From: CAZOZZ01 sp965247425
Lineage (GTDB): Bacteria; Acidobacteriota; Terriglobia; 20CM-2-55-15
Length of the DNA: 64,000 bases
Assembly (NCBI GenBank): GCA_965247425.1
Contig: OZ252023.1
Coordinates: 2,232,001-2,296,000 of the forward strand
Direction: 5' to 3'
Below are positions 36,709 through 45,799 of this stretch, one piece after another (position 1 is the first letter of the stretch; each line of letters starts with the position of its first letter). The position numbers were made by a program, and so were the translations under genes. The notes beneath the pieces are model-generated. The model ran no database searches. It worked only from the letters and a program-made list of their open reading frames with translations, and was not told the DNA's origin.

Positions 36709-37818
36709 ATGAAGACAGTTCTAATTGATCGGAGCAAAACACTCCAACAAGAACCGCGGACAGGACACAACCGGTGGCATCCGGTCATCCCTCCGATTCT
36801 CGAAGTTGAACCCGGAGAAGAGGTGATGATGGAGACTCGGGATGCTCTCGATGGGCAGTTCCACTCGGGCACGACCGAAGCCGATTTCGCCAACCTCGAC
36901 CCGGGACCGATCCATCCGCTGACCGGGCCAGTATTCGTCAAGGGGGCCGCTCCCGGAGATCTGCTGGAAATCCAGTTCATCGAGATCAAGCCGGAGCCGT
37001 ATGCTTTCACGGCCATCATTCCGGGATTCGGATTTCTACGGGATCTCTACACGGACCCGTTCCTGGTGCACTGGAAGATCGAAGACAATGCGGCGACCTC
37101 CGAGCAGTTACCGGGGGTTCGGATTCCGGGAGCGCCTTTCATGGGGGTTTCGGGTCTGGCTCCGTCCCTGGAGTTGCTCGCCGAATGGACCCGGCGCGAG
37201 AACGATGCGATAGCCGCCGGCGGCATGGCGTTGCCTCCGGACGCCGGCGGGGCAGTGCCGCCCGAAGGCGCGGCCGCAACCGACGGGTCGCGGACACTTC
37301 CGCCCCGTGAGTCCGGTGGCAACTTCGACGTCAAGCAACTCACTGCCGGTTCCAGCCTGTTCCTGCCCGTGTATGCGGATGGTGCGCTGTTCTCAACCGG
37401 AGACGCTCACTTTGCGCAGGGCGATGGGGAGGTTTGCGTGACGGCGGTCGAAATGTCCGCTTCGGTAACATTGAAATTCCAGGTGCACAAGGGCGAGGCC
37501 GCCAGCAAGAACATCCGGGCCCCCCGCTTCAGCCATCCCGGCTATTTTCAGACGCCGGAGATGGCCTCTCCGAAGGACTTTGTCGGAGTGATGGGCTATC
37601 CAATCCGAGAGGACGGAACCAACGAGGCCGAGAACCTCACGCTGGCTTGCCGCAATGCCGTGCTTCACATGATCGAGCTGCTACAGGAGCGCGGTTTCAG
37701 CCGCGAGCAGGCGTACGCGATCTGCAGCGTCGGCGTGGATCTGCGGATCAGTAACGTCGTCGATGTTCCGAACTTCACGGTGTCGGCACTCCTGCCCGAG
37801 GCCATTTTCGTCAAGTAG
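36709..37818 (+). CDS. Acetamidase/formamidase family protein
   Basis: Hydrolyses short amides to ammonia and the acid in characterised members. The protein is 369 residues from ATG 36709 behind AAGGAGG. Family marks include a GPIHPLTGPVFVKGAAPGD segment, a FGFL/PGVRIPGAPFMGVSG region, SLFLPVYADGALFSTGDAHFAQGDGEV with the metal-site His, and DLRISNVVDVPN near the end. An alanine/glycine/proline-rich linker lies near residue 175-200. No signal peptide, so cytoplasmic. It probably forms one operon with the lipoprotein upstream and the heme/lectin-like gene 8 bp downstream. Confidence 0.92.
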   Translation: MKTVLIDRSKTLQQEPRTGHNRWHPVIPPILEVEPGEEVMMETRDALDGQFHSGTTEADFANLDPGPIHPLTGPVFVKGAAPGDLLEIQFIEIKPEPYAFTAIIPGFGFLRDLYTDPFLVHWKIEDNAATSEQLPGVRIPGAPFMGVSGLAPSLELLAEWTRRENDAIAAGGMALPPDAGGAVPPEGAAATDGSRTLPPRESGGNFDVKQLTAGSSLFLPVYADGALFSTGDAHFAQGDGEVCVTAVEMSASVTLKFQVHKGEAASKNIRAPRFSHPGYFQTPEMASPKDFVGVMGYPIREDGTNEAENLTLACRNAVLHMIELLQERGFSREQAYAICSVGVDLRISNVVDVPNFTVSALLPEAIFVK

Positions 37819-37826
37819 GGAGACCT

Positions 37827-38819
37827 ATGACCCGAGTTACCAGAGCTTTTGCCTTGATCTTTCTTGTCGGCATGATCGTCCAGCCGGCAGCCGCCCGTCC
37901 CCCGTTTCTGGAACTGTTCCGGGGAGACCCGCTACGGAATCAGGACTGGGACGGCTGTGTCACGTGCCACGTAAACCCCCTGGGGGGCGGACCGCGAAAT
38001 GACTTCGGTCTCGCGTTTGGGGCGAACCAATTCACGATCACTCCCCTTCTGAGGTCGGATTTTCCCGATCGGTTCGATTTCACCATCGCCGAGATGGCGA
38101 CGGGCGGCACGATGTACTTTTCAGGTACGGCCGACGAGGGCATCGTGTTCGAAAAGGATGGCCGGAAATATCCGGTCAACTTACCGGCTATCGTCGAGAA
38201 CCGACTGGTCGAGCGCCCGCCAGATCCGCCGCCACCGCCGCCGATGCATCGGATCGCTAACTTCAGCTTCTTCATCACCAGTGTCGGGCCCGGCAACGGT
38301 GGCAACCTCGGTGGACTTGCCGGAGCGGATCGCCACTGTCAGGCACTGGCCGGGGCCGTCGACGCAGGTCACAAGACCTGGCGGGCATATCTCAGTACCA
38401 GTTTCGACGGAGACCCGATCATCAATGCGGGCGACCGCATTGGCAGCGGACCGTGGTTCAACTCCAGGGGGGGGCTGATTGCACGTGGCGTCGCCGACCT
38501 GCACCGCGCCGAGGGCCGTCTTAACAAGGAAACGGCTCTCAACGAGAAAGGAGAAGTCGTGAACGGGCGAGGTGACGATCCCAACAGGCACGATATCCTG
38601 ACGGGTGCATTGATGGACGGCACGGTGGGGGTGGACATGAATTGCCGCAACTGGACCAGTTCCGGTGAAGAAGTCGCGACAGTGGGCCATTTTGACCGAC
38701 AGGGTGGCGGTGACAATCCCACATCGTGGAACCAGGCGCATGTGACCCGAAGTTGCAGTCAGGAAGATCTTCGCGCCACGGGCGGCGACGGACTCTTTTA
38801 CTGTTTCGCAATCAACTGA
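37827..38819 (+). CDS. Secreted protein with one c-type heme motif and a lectin-like domain
   Basis: Protein of 330 residues: signal peptide 1-23, then a short domain with a single CxxCH (Cys44, Cys47, His48 in WDGCVTCHVNPLGGGPRNDFG), a proline-rich linker (PPDPPPPPP near 131-140), and a C-terminal domain of about 180 residues resembling collagenase-NC10/C-type-lectin-like modules (FFITSVGPGNGGNLGGLAGADRHCQALA, WRAYLST, four further Cys). The heme site could be part of an electron-transfer chain or only a structural CxxCH. The partner is unknown. It starts 8 bp after the amidase gene, so it is co-transcribed, and ends before a strong terminator. Confidence 0.75.
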   Translation: MTRVTRAFALIFLVGMIVQPAAARPPFLELFRGDPLRNQDWDGCVTCHVNPLGGGPRNDFGLAFGANQFTITPLLRSDFPDRFDFTIAEMATGGTMYFSGTADEGIVFEKDGRKYPVNLPAIVENRLVERPPDPPPPPPMHRIANFSFFITSVGPGNGGNLGGLAGADRHCQALAGAVDAGHKTWRAYLSTSFDGDPIINAGDRIGSGPWFNSRGGLIARGVADLHRAEGRLNKETALNEKGEVVNGRGDDPNRHDILTGALMDGTVGVDMNCRNWTSSGEEVATVGHFDRQGGGDNPTSWNQAHVTRSCSQEDLRATGGDGLFYCFAIN

Positions 38820-38841
38820 TCCTTCGTTGTCGACGGGATCG

Positions 38842-38880
38842 AACGACGGGCGTCCCGGTGTGGGAGCCCGTCGTTTTCGT
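38842..38880 (+). terminator. Rho-independent terminator after the amidase operon
   Basis: AACGACGGGC (38842-38851) pairs with GCCCGTCGTT (38866-38875); the inner TCCC and GGGA extend the stem. TTCGTTTT follows. Confidence 0.85.
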
Positions 38881-38976
38881 TTTGCTCACCATTCAAAACA
38901 CTTGCCGCACGAGGTTCGCCGGGCCATAATCCGCCCCCAAAGCCCACCGGCGATCGGTGGTTGAGGAGCATCAACA

Positions 38977-39927
38977 ATGAGCAGCGTTCCCCACCAATTC
39001 CTGGCAGTCAGCTCGGGTTCGATAACTCGCCGCCGCATCCTCGAGGGTCTGACAGCGGCCGCGGCACTCGCGGCATTACCGTTCAAACTTGAAGCCGCAC
39101 CGGCGTTCAAGCCGATCTGGCTGAACCAATACACGTACGTGGCGCCTGACATGAAAGCCACCGCGGACTGGTACGTCGATGTGTTCGGGATGCAACCAGG
39201 CGGGACCACCGCGGAGGAAACCCACTTGTGGTTCGGCGATGTCCAGGGTGACACGTTGATGCGGGTCCGGCAGGCCGGCGCAGGCGACACCGCTCCCGCG
39301 CTGATCAAGTTCGGGTTCACGGTCAACTACTGGGACCGGGACGACGTCGAGGCAGAACTGAATCGACGCGGTCTCGATCCCCAACCTGACACAGACCAGG
39401 GCTTCTGGTTCAAGGACCCTGAAGGCAACCAGATCGGAGTCTTTTCCAAAGACTGGATGAGAAGACCGGCGGGTTCGCCGCCCCAGAACTCCTCGTGGCG
39501 AGCGCTCAGTGCCAATCACATTGTCGTGACGAGCGCGGACTACAAAAAACTCTCCGGCTGGTACCACGACCTGATCGCGCTCAATCAAACCACCGATTCG
39601 GGTAGAGACGTCGTGCAGTGGTTCGGCGATACGGCCTGGCTCCCGACCCAGGTGCGCGGGGGACGACAGACCTCGGCCACGCTCGGGACGCTCGATCATT
39701 GCGCGCTGACGGTGGCGGACTTCAAAGCGATTCCTGTCGGTAACGAAATGAAACGTCTCGGAATGATTCCCGAATCGACCGAACTGCAGGATGATGATAC
39801 GGGGACCTACGGTGTGGACCTGAACGATTTCAAGGTCCAGGTCTGTGCATGGAACGAAGCGCCAAACCAGGACAGGCGGCGGTTGCAACGTGCGTTGCAG
39901 CCCTTGACGGCGTCACTTCTAGAATAA
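38977..39927 (+). CDS. Tat-exported VOC (glyoxalase-fold) protein
   Basis: Protein of 316 residues with a twin-arginine signal (SITRRRILEGLTAAAALAALP near 15-35), so it is probably exported folded. Two VOC modules follow: the first about 50-155 (ADWYVDVFGMQPGG, FWFKDPEGNQIGVFSKD), the second about 170-300 (ANHIVVTSADYKKLSGWYHDL, DHCALTVADFKA). VOC proteins bind a metal and act as dioxygenases, lyases or binding proteins; the activity here is unknown. Not obviously co-transcribed with the ABC genes, although only 53 bp separate it from fetA-like. Confidence 0.85.
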   Translation: MSSVPHQFLAVSSGSITRRRILEGLTAAAALAALPFKLEAAPAFKPIWLNQYTYVAPDMKATADWYVDVFGMQPGGTTAEETHLWFGDVQGDTLMRVRQAGAGDTAPALIKFGFTVNYWDRDDVEAELNRRGLDPQPDTDQGFWFKDPEGNQIGVFSKDWMRRPAGSPPQNSSWRALSANHIVVTSADYKKLSGWYHDLIALNQTTDSGRDVVQWFGDTAWLPTQVRGGRQTSATLGTLDHCALTVADFKAIPVGNEMKRLGMIPESTELQDDDTGTYGVDLNDFKVQVCAWNEAPNQDRRRLQRALQPLTASLLE

Positions 39928-39980
39928 AAACAAAGGATTACGCCATTATCTCGACGACTGATTCCAGACAGGCGCTGATT

Positions 39981-40697
39981 ATGCGTGGCGTATCGGTCAC
40001 GCGAAACGCAGCCCACATTCTCGAAGGTGTGAACCTCACGGTCGAGCGCGGTACGGTTCTTCAAGTCGTCGGGCCTTCCGGTTCCGGTAAGACAAGCCTC
40101 ATTCGTATCGTCAACCGCCTCGACGAGTCGACTGCAGGAACGATAGAAGTGCTCGGCCGCTCCATTCGCGACTGGGATCCGCGTGAGTTGCGACGGCGCG
40201 TGAGCATCGTTTTTCAGGAGCCGACGCTGCTTGGCCTTTCAGTTCGGGACAACCTGCGTCTGCCACTGGAGTTCGGCGGCCCAGGGTCCGCCGACGGCTA
40301 CGAGTTCCGTATGGAGCGGGCCCTGAAGCTGGCGGGGCTTGAAGCGGATTGGATGGAGCGGGAAGAATCGGAACTCAGCGTCGGACAGAAACAACGCGTG
40401 TCGCTGGCACGCAGCCTGATGACGGACCCGGACGTCCTCCTGCTCGACGAACCGACGTCAGGGCTGGATCCGAGAAGCGCGGAGAGCCTCCTCGATCGTC
40501 TGCATGAGGTACACGAGGAATCCGGACGGACCATGATTATCGTGACGCACCGTCTGGACGAGGTGCGGAGGCTCGGCGGTCGGATGGCGGTGATGATCGG
40601 CGGGGCCCTGGCTGGGGTTGGGGAAGCGGACGAGTTGACGGACAACCCCCCGGAAGGTCCCATTCGAGATTTCCTTGTAACGCGCGGAGGCCCATGA
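39981..40697 (+). CDS. ABC transporter ATPase, FetA/YbbL-like
   Basis: Protein of 238 residues from ATG 39981; upstream in-frame codons lie over the VOC gene. Walker A GPSGSGKTS, Q-loop FQEPTLLG, Walker B VLLLDEPTSGLD and the switch His in IVTHRLDEV are all present. The signature motif is LSVGQ rather than LSGGQ. It overlaps the permease gene by 4 bp (ATGA). In Escherichia coli FetAB exports iron and gives oxidative-stress resistance; the same role is likely but the metal is not proven. feoAB, an iron importer, lies 360 bp downstream on the other strand. Confidence 0.85.
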   Translation: MRGVSVTRNAAHILEGVNLTVERGTVLQVVGPSGSGKTSLIRIVNRLDESTAGTIEVLGRSIRDWDPRELRRRVSIVFQEPTLLGLSVRDNLRLPLEFGGPGSADGYEFRMERALKLAGLEADWMEREESELSVGQKQRVSLARSLMTDPDVLLLDEPTSGLDPRSAESLLDRLHEVHEESGRTMIIVTHRLDEVRRLGGRMAVMIGGALAGVGEADELTDNPPEGPIRDFLVTRGGP

Positions 40698-41494
40698 CTG
40701 ACCCTATCATCGAAATCGGCTACCTCCAGATCCTGTTACTGCTCGGCGTGCCCGCTCTGGCCGTGGTCTTCAGCGTGCGTCTGGGGCTGGGTCTCGCGCG
40801 CGAAATCTCCATTGGAACGGCTCGCAGCCTGATCCAGCTCAGCGCCGTCGGGCTCGTGATCGGGCAGGTGTTCCGTTACGCGACGGGGTACTCGGTCCTC
40901 CTGCTTCTTGGCCTGATGACACTGATTGCGGGCTTCACGGGCGCCCGGCGGAGCGGCATCGGAATGCCGCGGCTGGCCACCGTTTTACCTGTCGTACTCG
41001 GTGGCGTGACGGCGCTCACGATGATCTACATCACGCAAGTGGTCCTCTCCATCCGGTCGTGGGATCCTCGTTATCTGGTTCCACTGGGCGGGATGCTTCT
41101 GGGCAACGGGATGACCGCGGCAACTCTGGCGATAGAGCGCCTTGTCGCCGACCTGAAAGCCGGGACGCGCGACGTGGAGGTCTTGCTGGCGTTAGGGGCA
41201 GGGCCGAAAGAGGCCATCCAACGTATCCGGCGGGCCTCGGTGCGCTCGGCGATGACGCCCACGATCAATACGATGATGATCGTCGGCATCATCCAGTTGC
41301 CCGGTATGATGACCGGGCAGATGCTAGGCGGAACGCCGCCGTTTCAAGCGGCGATGTACCAGATGCTGATCCTGGTCTCGATCCTGTTCGTGACGTTACT
41401 CACATCTGCCGTGATAACCTCGTTCGTGGCGGCGAGGTTGTTTACCGACGCGTTGCAGCTGGATCGGGTCGCCCTCGGGCGGCTGGGGTCGTGA
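40694..41494 (+). CDS. ABC transporter permease, FetB/YbbM-like
   Basis: Protein of 266 residues with about seven membrane segments; begins with an IGYLQILLLLGVPALAVVFS helix. Family marks include ARSLIQLSAVGLVIGQVF, the central LLGNGMTAATLAIERL and the loop LALGAGPKEAIQRIRRASVRSAMTP that meets the ATPase, then GIIQLPGMMTGQMLGG. Partner of the FetA-like ATPase with which it overlaps. Together they form a putative metal exporter; iron is the best guess. No regulatory site is evident ahead of the pair. Confidence 0.88.
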   Translation: MTDPIIEIGYLQILLLLGVPALAVVFSVRLGLGLAREISIGTARSLIQLSAVGLVIGQVFRYATGYSVLLLLGLMTLIAGFTGARRSGIGMPRLATVLPVVLGGVTALTMIYITQVVLSIRSWDPRYLVPLGGMLLGNGMTAATLAIERLVADLKAGTRDVEVLLALGAGPKEAIQRIRRASVRSAMTPTINTMMIVGIIQLPGMMTGQMLGGTPPFQAAMYQMLILVSILFVTLLTSAVITSFVAARLFTDALQLDRVALGRLGS

Positions 41495-41858
41495 GCGGTG
41501 GAAATCGTCGCAGGAATCTCGGCTGTCACTGTCCATCGAAAGGCGGTCAGCCGGATTAGCTCGTCGTCCACAACGGAGGCCAGAAAACATTCAGAACCCC
41601 GACGAACACATGTGGGGCTTCTAGGAACCAGGCGGCGGAACCGCGGACATCAGATGTCGAGGCTCCATCATCATGCGCAGGCCGCACCTGGCCCGATACT
41701 GACCTTGACGGGGAGTCAACGCAAAGGCGCAAAATCGCAAAGGACGCGAAGTTGTTTGTCAGGACGTCTGTCTGCCCCGAAAAAACGAAGATTGCGACCT
41801 CTGCGTTTTTGCGTCTTTGCGTTGAATTTCCTGCCAGGCGTCCAGCGTCTCGGCGTAT
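41495..41858. other. 364-bp gap between fetB-like and feoB ends
   Basis: The two flanking genes converge. No gene seen. The right part holds a long inverted repeat (separate entry) that could terminate both transcripts. Confidence 0.6.
41717..41824. repeat. Long inverted repeat of CGCAAAG type
   Basis: CAACGCAAAGGCGCAAAA (from 41717) has its imperfect complement TTTTTGCGTCTTTGCGTTG (41806-41824). About 108 bp with a loop of about 70. It is related in style to the CGCAGAGGCG repeats at 19103 and 63857 but differs in sequence. Confidence 0.75.
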
Positions 41859-43808
41859 TTAAGCGACGCCGACCCACCGCAACGCCTGGACGACGGCCAC
41901 AGCGGAAACATAACCCAACACGGTGTAAAACGCGAGTTGGAGGAGAGCGAAGCGCCAGGAGTTGGTCTCCTTCCGGACAACAGCGACTGTGGCGACGCAT
42001 TGAAGGGAAAAGAAGAAGAACACGATGAGGCCGATCATGCTCGATGGAGTGAACACGAGTTGATCCGAATCCCGGAACGTGGCGGTGCGCATTTCTTCAA
42101 GCAGGCCGGCTGCCTGGGTGTCCTCCCCACCTTCAACGTGGAAAACGATCGCCATGGCGCTCACAAACACTTCGCGAGCAGCGAACGCCGAAATCAACCC
42201 AACACCCACACGCCAATCCACCCCCATGGGCTCGAGCACCGGTTCCATCGTCTGTCCCAGTTGGGCCGCCAGTGAAAAATCCATCTCGGCCTGGACGATG
42301 AGGGGTGGATCGACCGAGGCCACCAGGGACGGCTGTTGGGAACCCAGGCCGAAGTTGGCCAACAACCAGAGAACCATGGCGATCACGACGATCGGACCAC
42401 CCGCTTTTTTCAAATACGTCGACGAGCGAGACCACGTGATCTTCAGGATGATCTTCCACCGCGGAACCCGGTAAACGGGCAATTCCATGGCCAGAATCGA
42501 CAGCGCTTGATTCCGGTAGACCAGGCGACCGACGAGGCCGGCGATCGCCGATCCGATCAGCAGGCTTGCGACGTAGATCGCGGCCAGACTCAGTCCGGCC
42601 GTCCAGGCCACACCGGGCAGCAACGCCGCAAGCAACAGGGCGTAAACCGGTAACCGCGCGCTGCAGCTCATCAATGGGAGGATCCAGATCGTCAGTAGTC
42701 GCTCGCGCAGTGTCGGAATCGAACGCGAGGCGAACACGGCCGGAATCGCGCAGGCAAACCCGGACAACATGGGAACGAACGATCGCCCGTGCAAGCCCAG
42801 ATACGACAGGGGACGGTCCACCAGGGTTGCCCCTCGCGCCAGGTAACCGGAGTCTTCGAGCAAGGTCATCAGGAAAAACAGGATGACGATTTGAGGAAAG
42901 AAAACCGCTACGGCGCCCACGCCTCCAATCAAGCCTTCGGCGACGAAACGGGTGAGGACAGATGCCGGGAACACGGCGACAAACACATCCCCCGCGGCAG
43001 CGAACAAGCTGTCGATCGCATCCATGAAGGGCTGTGCCATCCAGAAAATCGAAGCAAAGATACCGATCAGAACGGCGAAGAACATCGGGAAGCCCAGGAT
43101 GCGATGCAGTGCGATACGATCGATTCTTGCCGTCAGGGAGTCGCCCTCGACGCGGTCTGTGGAACGAACGACGGCGCCGCTGCTATCAAGGAGATCGCGG
43201 ACCCTGGAATAGGCGGCAACCGGATCATCGCCCATTTTCTCCAGTGCGTTCGACTCGCTTCGGGTTCCCGACCTCATCGTCGACACGAGTTCGGAAATTC
43301 CACCCCCCGTGCGAGCATCGACGGCAATCACCGGCAGGCCCAGAGCCCGAGAGAGCTTCTCGATGTCCAGAGTTGCCCCCACCCGAGGCAACAAGTCCAT
43401 CATCGTCACGACGAGAACGAGCGGTTTCCCCTGCCTGGCAACGAAACCCGCAAACTTCAGATGCCGCTCCAACTGCGTCGCGTCCACGACGAGAGCAAAA
43501 GCGTCGGCCTTTACCGATGAATGACGAGACTCGATAACCTGACAGGAAAGCTCTTCTTCAGGAGAGGGATCCACCGGACTGTGGACTCCGGGTAGGTCGA
43601 CAAGCGTGATTGGGGCACCAAATTCGGGTCGGGTGGTTCCACGGAGGAGGCTTACGGTAACGCCGGGATAATTAGCGGTGTGAAAGTTTCCGTCGGTGAG
43701 GGCATTCATCAAGGTGGTCTTGCCGGAGTTCGGCATTCCCACCAGACAGACCGTGAGCGGCTTGGCCAGGTCACCGGCCGTTTCCGCCACCTCGGCCGGT
43801 ATCTTCAC
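41859..43808 (-). CDS. feoB: Ferrous iron transporter FeoB
   Basis: GTP-driven inner-membrane importer of ferrous iron. The protein is 649 residues, short but normal for the class. G1 is GMPNSGKT (24-31), the switch Thr lies in NYPGVTV, G3 is DLPGVH; G4 reads Thr135-Met-Met-Asp138 where most members have Asn in the first place. The membrane part has the double Gate motif pattern (FFLMTLLEDSGYLARGA, GFACAIPAVFASRSI, SCSARLPVYALL) and closes with SLQCVATVAVVRKETNSWRFAL. It overlaps feoA by 4 bp (ATGA). Regulated with feoA by the Fur box at 44091. Confidence 0.94.
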   Translation of the reverse strand: MKIPAEVAETAGDLAKPLTVCLVGMPNSGKTTLMNALTDGNFHTANYPGVTVSLLRGTTRPEFGAPITLVDLPGVHSPVDPSPEEELSCQVIESRHSSVKADAFALVVDATQLERHLKFAGFVARQGKPLVLVVTMMDLLPRVGATLDIEKLSRALGLPVIAVDARTGGGISELVSTMRSGTRSESNALEKMGDDPVAAYSRVRDLLDSSGAVVRSTDRVEGDSLTARIDRIALHRILGFPMFFAVLIGIFASIFWMAQPFMDAIDSLFAAAGDVFVAVFPASVLTRFVAEGLIGGVGAVAVFFPQIVILFFLMTLLEDSGYLARGATLVDRPLSYLGLHGRSFVPMLSGFACAIPAVFASRSIPTLRERLLTIWILPLMSCSARLPVYALLLAALLPGVAWTAGLSLAAIYVASLLIGSAIAGLVGRLVYRNQALSILAMELPVYRVPRWKIILKITWSRSSTYLKKAGGPIVVIAMVLWLLANFGLGSQQPSLVASVDPPLIVQAEMDFSLAAQLGQTMEPVLEPMGVDWRVGVGLISAFAAREVFVSAMAIVFHVEGGEDTQAAGLLEEMRTATFRDSDQLVFTPSSMIGLIVFFFFSLQCVATVAVVRKETNSWRFALLQLAFYTVLGYVSAVAVVQALRWVGVA

Positions 43809-44056
43809 TGCACCCGAATCCAGGAAGCTTCGCGTTTTCTCAAAGCGAGCTGGGCTCCCCGAACCACGACTACGAGGGGATCACCTAAAGGCGTCGAACG
43901 TGCCACCGCCACACGTTCACCGGGTGTAAATCCCAGATCCAGAAGACGCCGGCATTCTTTTTGCGGGCCATCCAACCGGGAGATTTCATGCCATTCCGAT
44001 TGCGATGCCTCCGACAGCTTCAACTCTTCATTGGCAACTTTGGCAACTTCGATCAC
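43805..44056 (-). CDS. feoA: FeoA, SH3-like partner of FeoB
   Basis: Small cytoplasmic protein of 83 residues from GTG 44056, eight bases after CGGAG. The frame is open to a TTG at 44083, but that lies in the -10 box, so the GTG is the likely start. The SH3-like FeoA pattern is present: ISRLDG, RRLLDLGFTPGERVAVARSTPLGDPLVVVVRGAQLALRKREA in consecutive stretches (read in parts). FeoA supports FeoB transport activity. Overlaps feoB by 4 bp. The Fur-type promoter lies directly upstream. Confidence 0.9.
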   Translation of the reverse strand: MIEVAKVANEELKLSEASQSEWHEISRLDGPQKECRRLLDLGFTPGERVAVARSTPLGDPLVVVVRGAQLALRKREASWIRVQ

Positions 44057-44082
44057 TAGACTACTCCGTATATGAAGACTCA

Positions 44083-44111
44083 ATCTAAATGAAAACGATT
44101 GTCATTTTCAA
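44083..44111 (-). promoter_or_regulatory. feoAB promoter with a Fur box in the spacer
   Basis: On the minus strand: TTGAAA (44111-44106), 17-bp spacer, TTAGAT (44088-44083). The 19-bp GAAAATGACAATCGTTTTC (44109-44091) matches the Fur consensus GATAATGATAATCATTATC at 15 of 19 positions and fills the spacer. Iron-dependent repression of feoAB is expected. Confidence 0.85.
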
Positions 44112-44151
44112 ATATGGCGTAGAGGCGACTGAATGGCAAGGGTCTTTTTAA

Positions 44152-45552
44152 TTAATTGAAGGTTTCGCCGCCCTTCATGACGAGGTGAATCTTCGTCGCG
44201 TTACGGATGTCGACCAGAGGATCCGCATCCAGAATGACCAGGTCCGCATACTTTCCGGCCTCAAGCGTACCCACGTCGTCCTCTTTCCCCATCACCGCAG
44301 CCGCATTCAGAGTTGCGGAGATCAGGATTTCCATCGGAGACAGTCCGGCTTCGGTCATCAGTTCGAACTCTCGATGGAGCGAGGGCCCATGCAGCGTGCC
44401 GATGTTTCCCGCGTCGGTCGCACCCACAATCCGGACTCCGGCATCCACCAGAGACTTGAGGTTGTCGAACGTGACGGGCCGCCCCTGCGGATTGGCGCGA
44501 CGCGGGAGCCCTCCCGGAATCTCATCGTGTGGAATCCAGGCCAGATGAGACCATGTGTCGATTACATCCGGATCTCCCAGACGGCGTTCGATCTCGGTCA
44601 GGTTGATTTCCTGATTCAGGACTTCCCGGTAACCCTCCGACACGATCAACGTGCTGGTATACAGCACGTCGTTTTCTATGAGTAACTCGATGAACTCATC
44701 GTCGACCGGCAGGTCCGATACGCTGTGAACCAGAACGTTGGCGCCGGCACGCACCGCCGCCTTTGCAACTTCGAGTTGGGTGGCGTGTACGGCAACCCGA
44801 ACGCCTCCGCCATGGCTCTCCTCGATTGCGGCCGCTACGATCTGGACCTGTTCGGACAGGTCGTCACCCGGCCGGTGGATGAACCATATCTTCGTCAGAT
44901 CGGGATCACTCCTCAGTTGAGTTCGGACTAGTTCCCGCGCGTCCTCCGGAGTGTAGACGCGAATGATAGGAGGGTCTTCGACCTCGAGGGCCGGGGGAAC
45001 GAAAGTTGATGCCAACGGCCCGGCAACGGCCACTCGGGGTGCCCTTCTCGACTCGCGCGCCAGCGCACGCACATCGAAATTCCACATCGGCCCGCCGACG
45101 TCGACCACCCCTGTAATGCCGCTGGACAGGTACCGGGCGAACGTGTCCGGCAGCCGGTTCTTGATCCACTCCCGTTCTTCCTCGTAAGATCGCCATTCCC
45201 TCAGGTCAACGACGTCGGGACGCGTATAAACGCCACCAGACTGAAAGAAGTGGACATGGGCATCGATGAGACCGGGGATGATCCACTTCCCGGTCGCGTC
45301 AATGATTTCGACACCCTCCACAAACCGAACACTGTCGGCAGGCCCGATCGCCCGAATACGTTCCCCCTCAACGACGACCACCGCGTTTTCAATCGGCACC
45401 CCTCCAAGTCCATCGATTACGGTTCCCCCACGAATGACGACCACACGTTCCTGTCCCCACGCCACACTGGAGAACAGCGCCAGCACTACGAACAGTTTCT
45501 TCATTGAATTCATGAAAGTGATTAAAGAGCGTGGTTTGGCGAGAAGACTCAT
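44152..45552 (-). CDS. Exported amidohydrolase (metal-dependent hydrolase)
   Basis: Protein of 466 residues from ATG 45552, six bases after GGAGGG; ATGs at 45513 or 45504 would give a tidier signal peptide (MKKLFVVLALFSSVAWG). The metal-site motif DAHVHFF, a later AVHATQ and LVHSVSD, and GATDAGN supply the His and Asp ligands of an imidazolonepropionase/prolidase-like amidohydrolase. The lead segment GGTVIDGLGG and the tail LEAGKYADLVILDADPL are typical. Substrate unknown; relatives cut cyclic amides or dipeptides. Flanked by feoA (divergent promoter region) and a MITE. Confidence 0.88.
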   Translation of the reverse strand: MSLLAKPRSLITFMNSMKKLFVVLALFSSVAWGQERVVVIRGGTVIDGLGGVPIENAVVVVEGERIRAIGPADSVRFVEGVEIIDATGKWIIPGLIDAHVHFFQSGGVYTRPDVVDLREWRSYEEEREWIKNRLPDTFARYLSSGITGVVDVGGPMWNFDVRALARESRRAPRVAVAGPLASTFVPPALEVEDPPIIRVYTPEDARELVRTQLRSDPDLTKIWFIHRPGDDLSEQVQIVAAAIEESHGGGVRVAVHATQLEVAKAAVRAGANVLVHSVSDLPVDDEFIELLIENDVLYTSTLIVSEGYREVLNQEINLTEIERRLGDPDVIDTWSHLAWIPHDEIPGGLPRRANPQGRPVTFDNLKSLVDAGVRIVGATDAGNIGTLHGPSLHREFELMTEAGLSPMEILISATLNAAAVMGKEDDVGTLEAGKYADLVILDADPLVDIRNATKIHLVMKGGETFN

Positions 45553-45609
45553 GGGGTACCCTCCAAAGGCTCCGGAGATGACGCATTGTAGCACTCGGAA
45601 GGCGTGCTA

Positions 45610-45788
45610 GGAGCCTTCGCGGCAGAAGAGATCTACTGCGAAAGCGGTATAATCGGTCCAGATTTCCCCGATTTTTCGTTGAATAGAACCACTATTCGCC
45701 TCAAAATCGAGAAAATGCCTCAAAGTCGAGGGAATCTGACCTCGACTCTCCACTTTCTCGCTACGATCCCTTCTGCCGCGCTGGCTCC
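45610..45788. repeat. MITE-like element, copy 2
   Basis: Same family as 1777-1936: left end GGAGCCTTCGCGGCAGAAG, right end the near complement (CTTCTGCCGCGCTGGCTCC), with the shared interior GAAAGCGGTATAATCGGTCC. It is 179 bp, about 19 bp longer than copy 1, with the extra bases at the centre right. Bounded by TA on both sides. It sits between the amidohydrolase start and the end of the next gene. Confidence 0.85.
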
Positions 45789-45799
45789 TAGGAGCCTTA

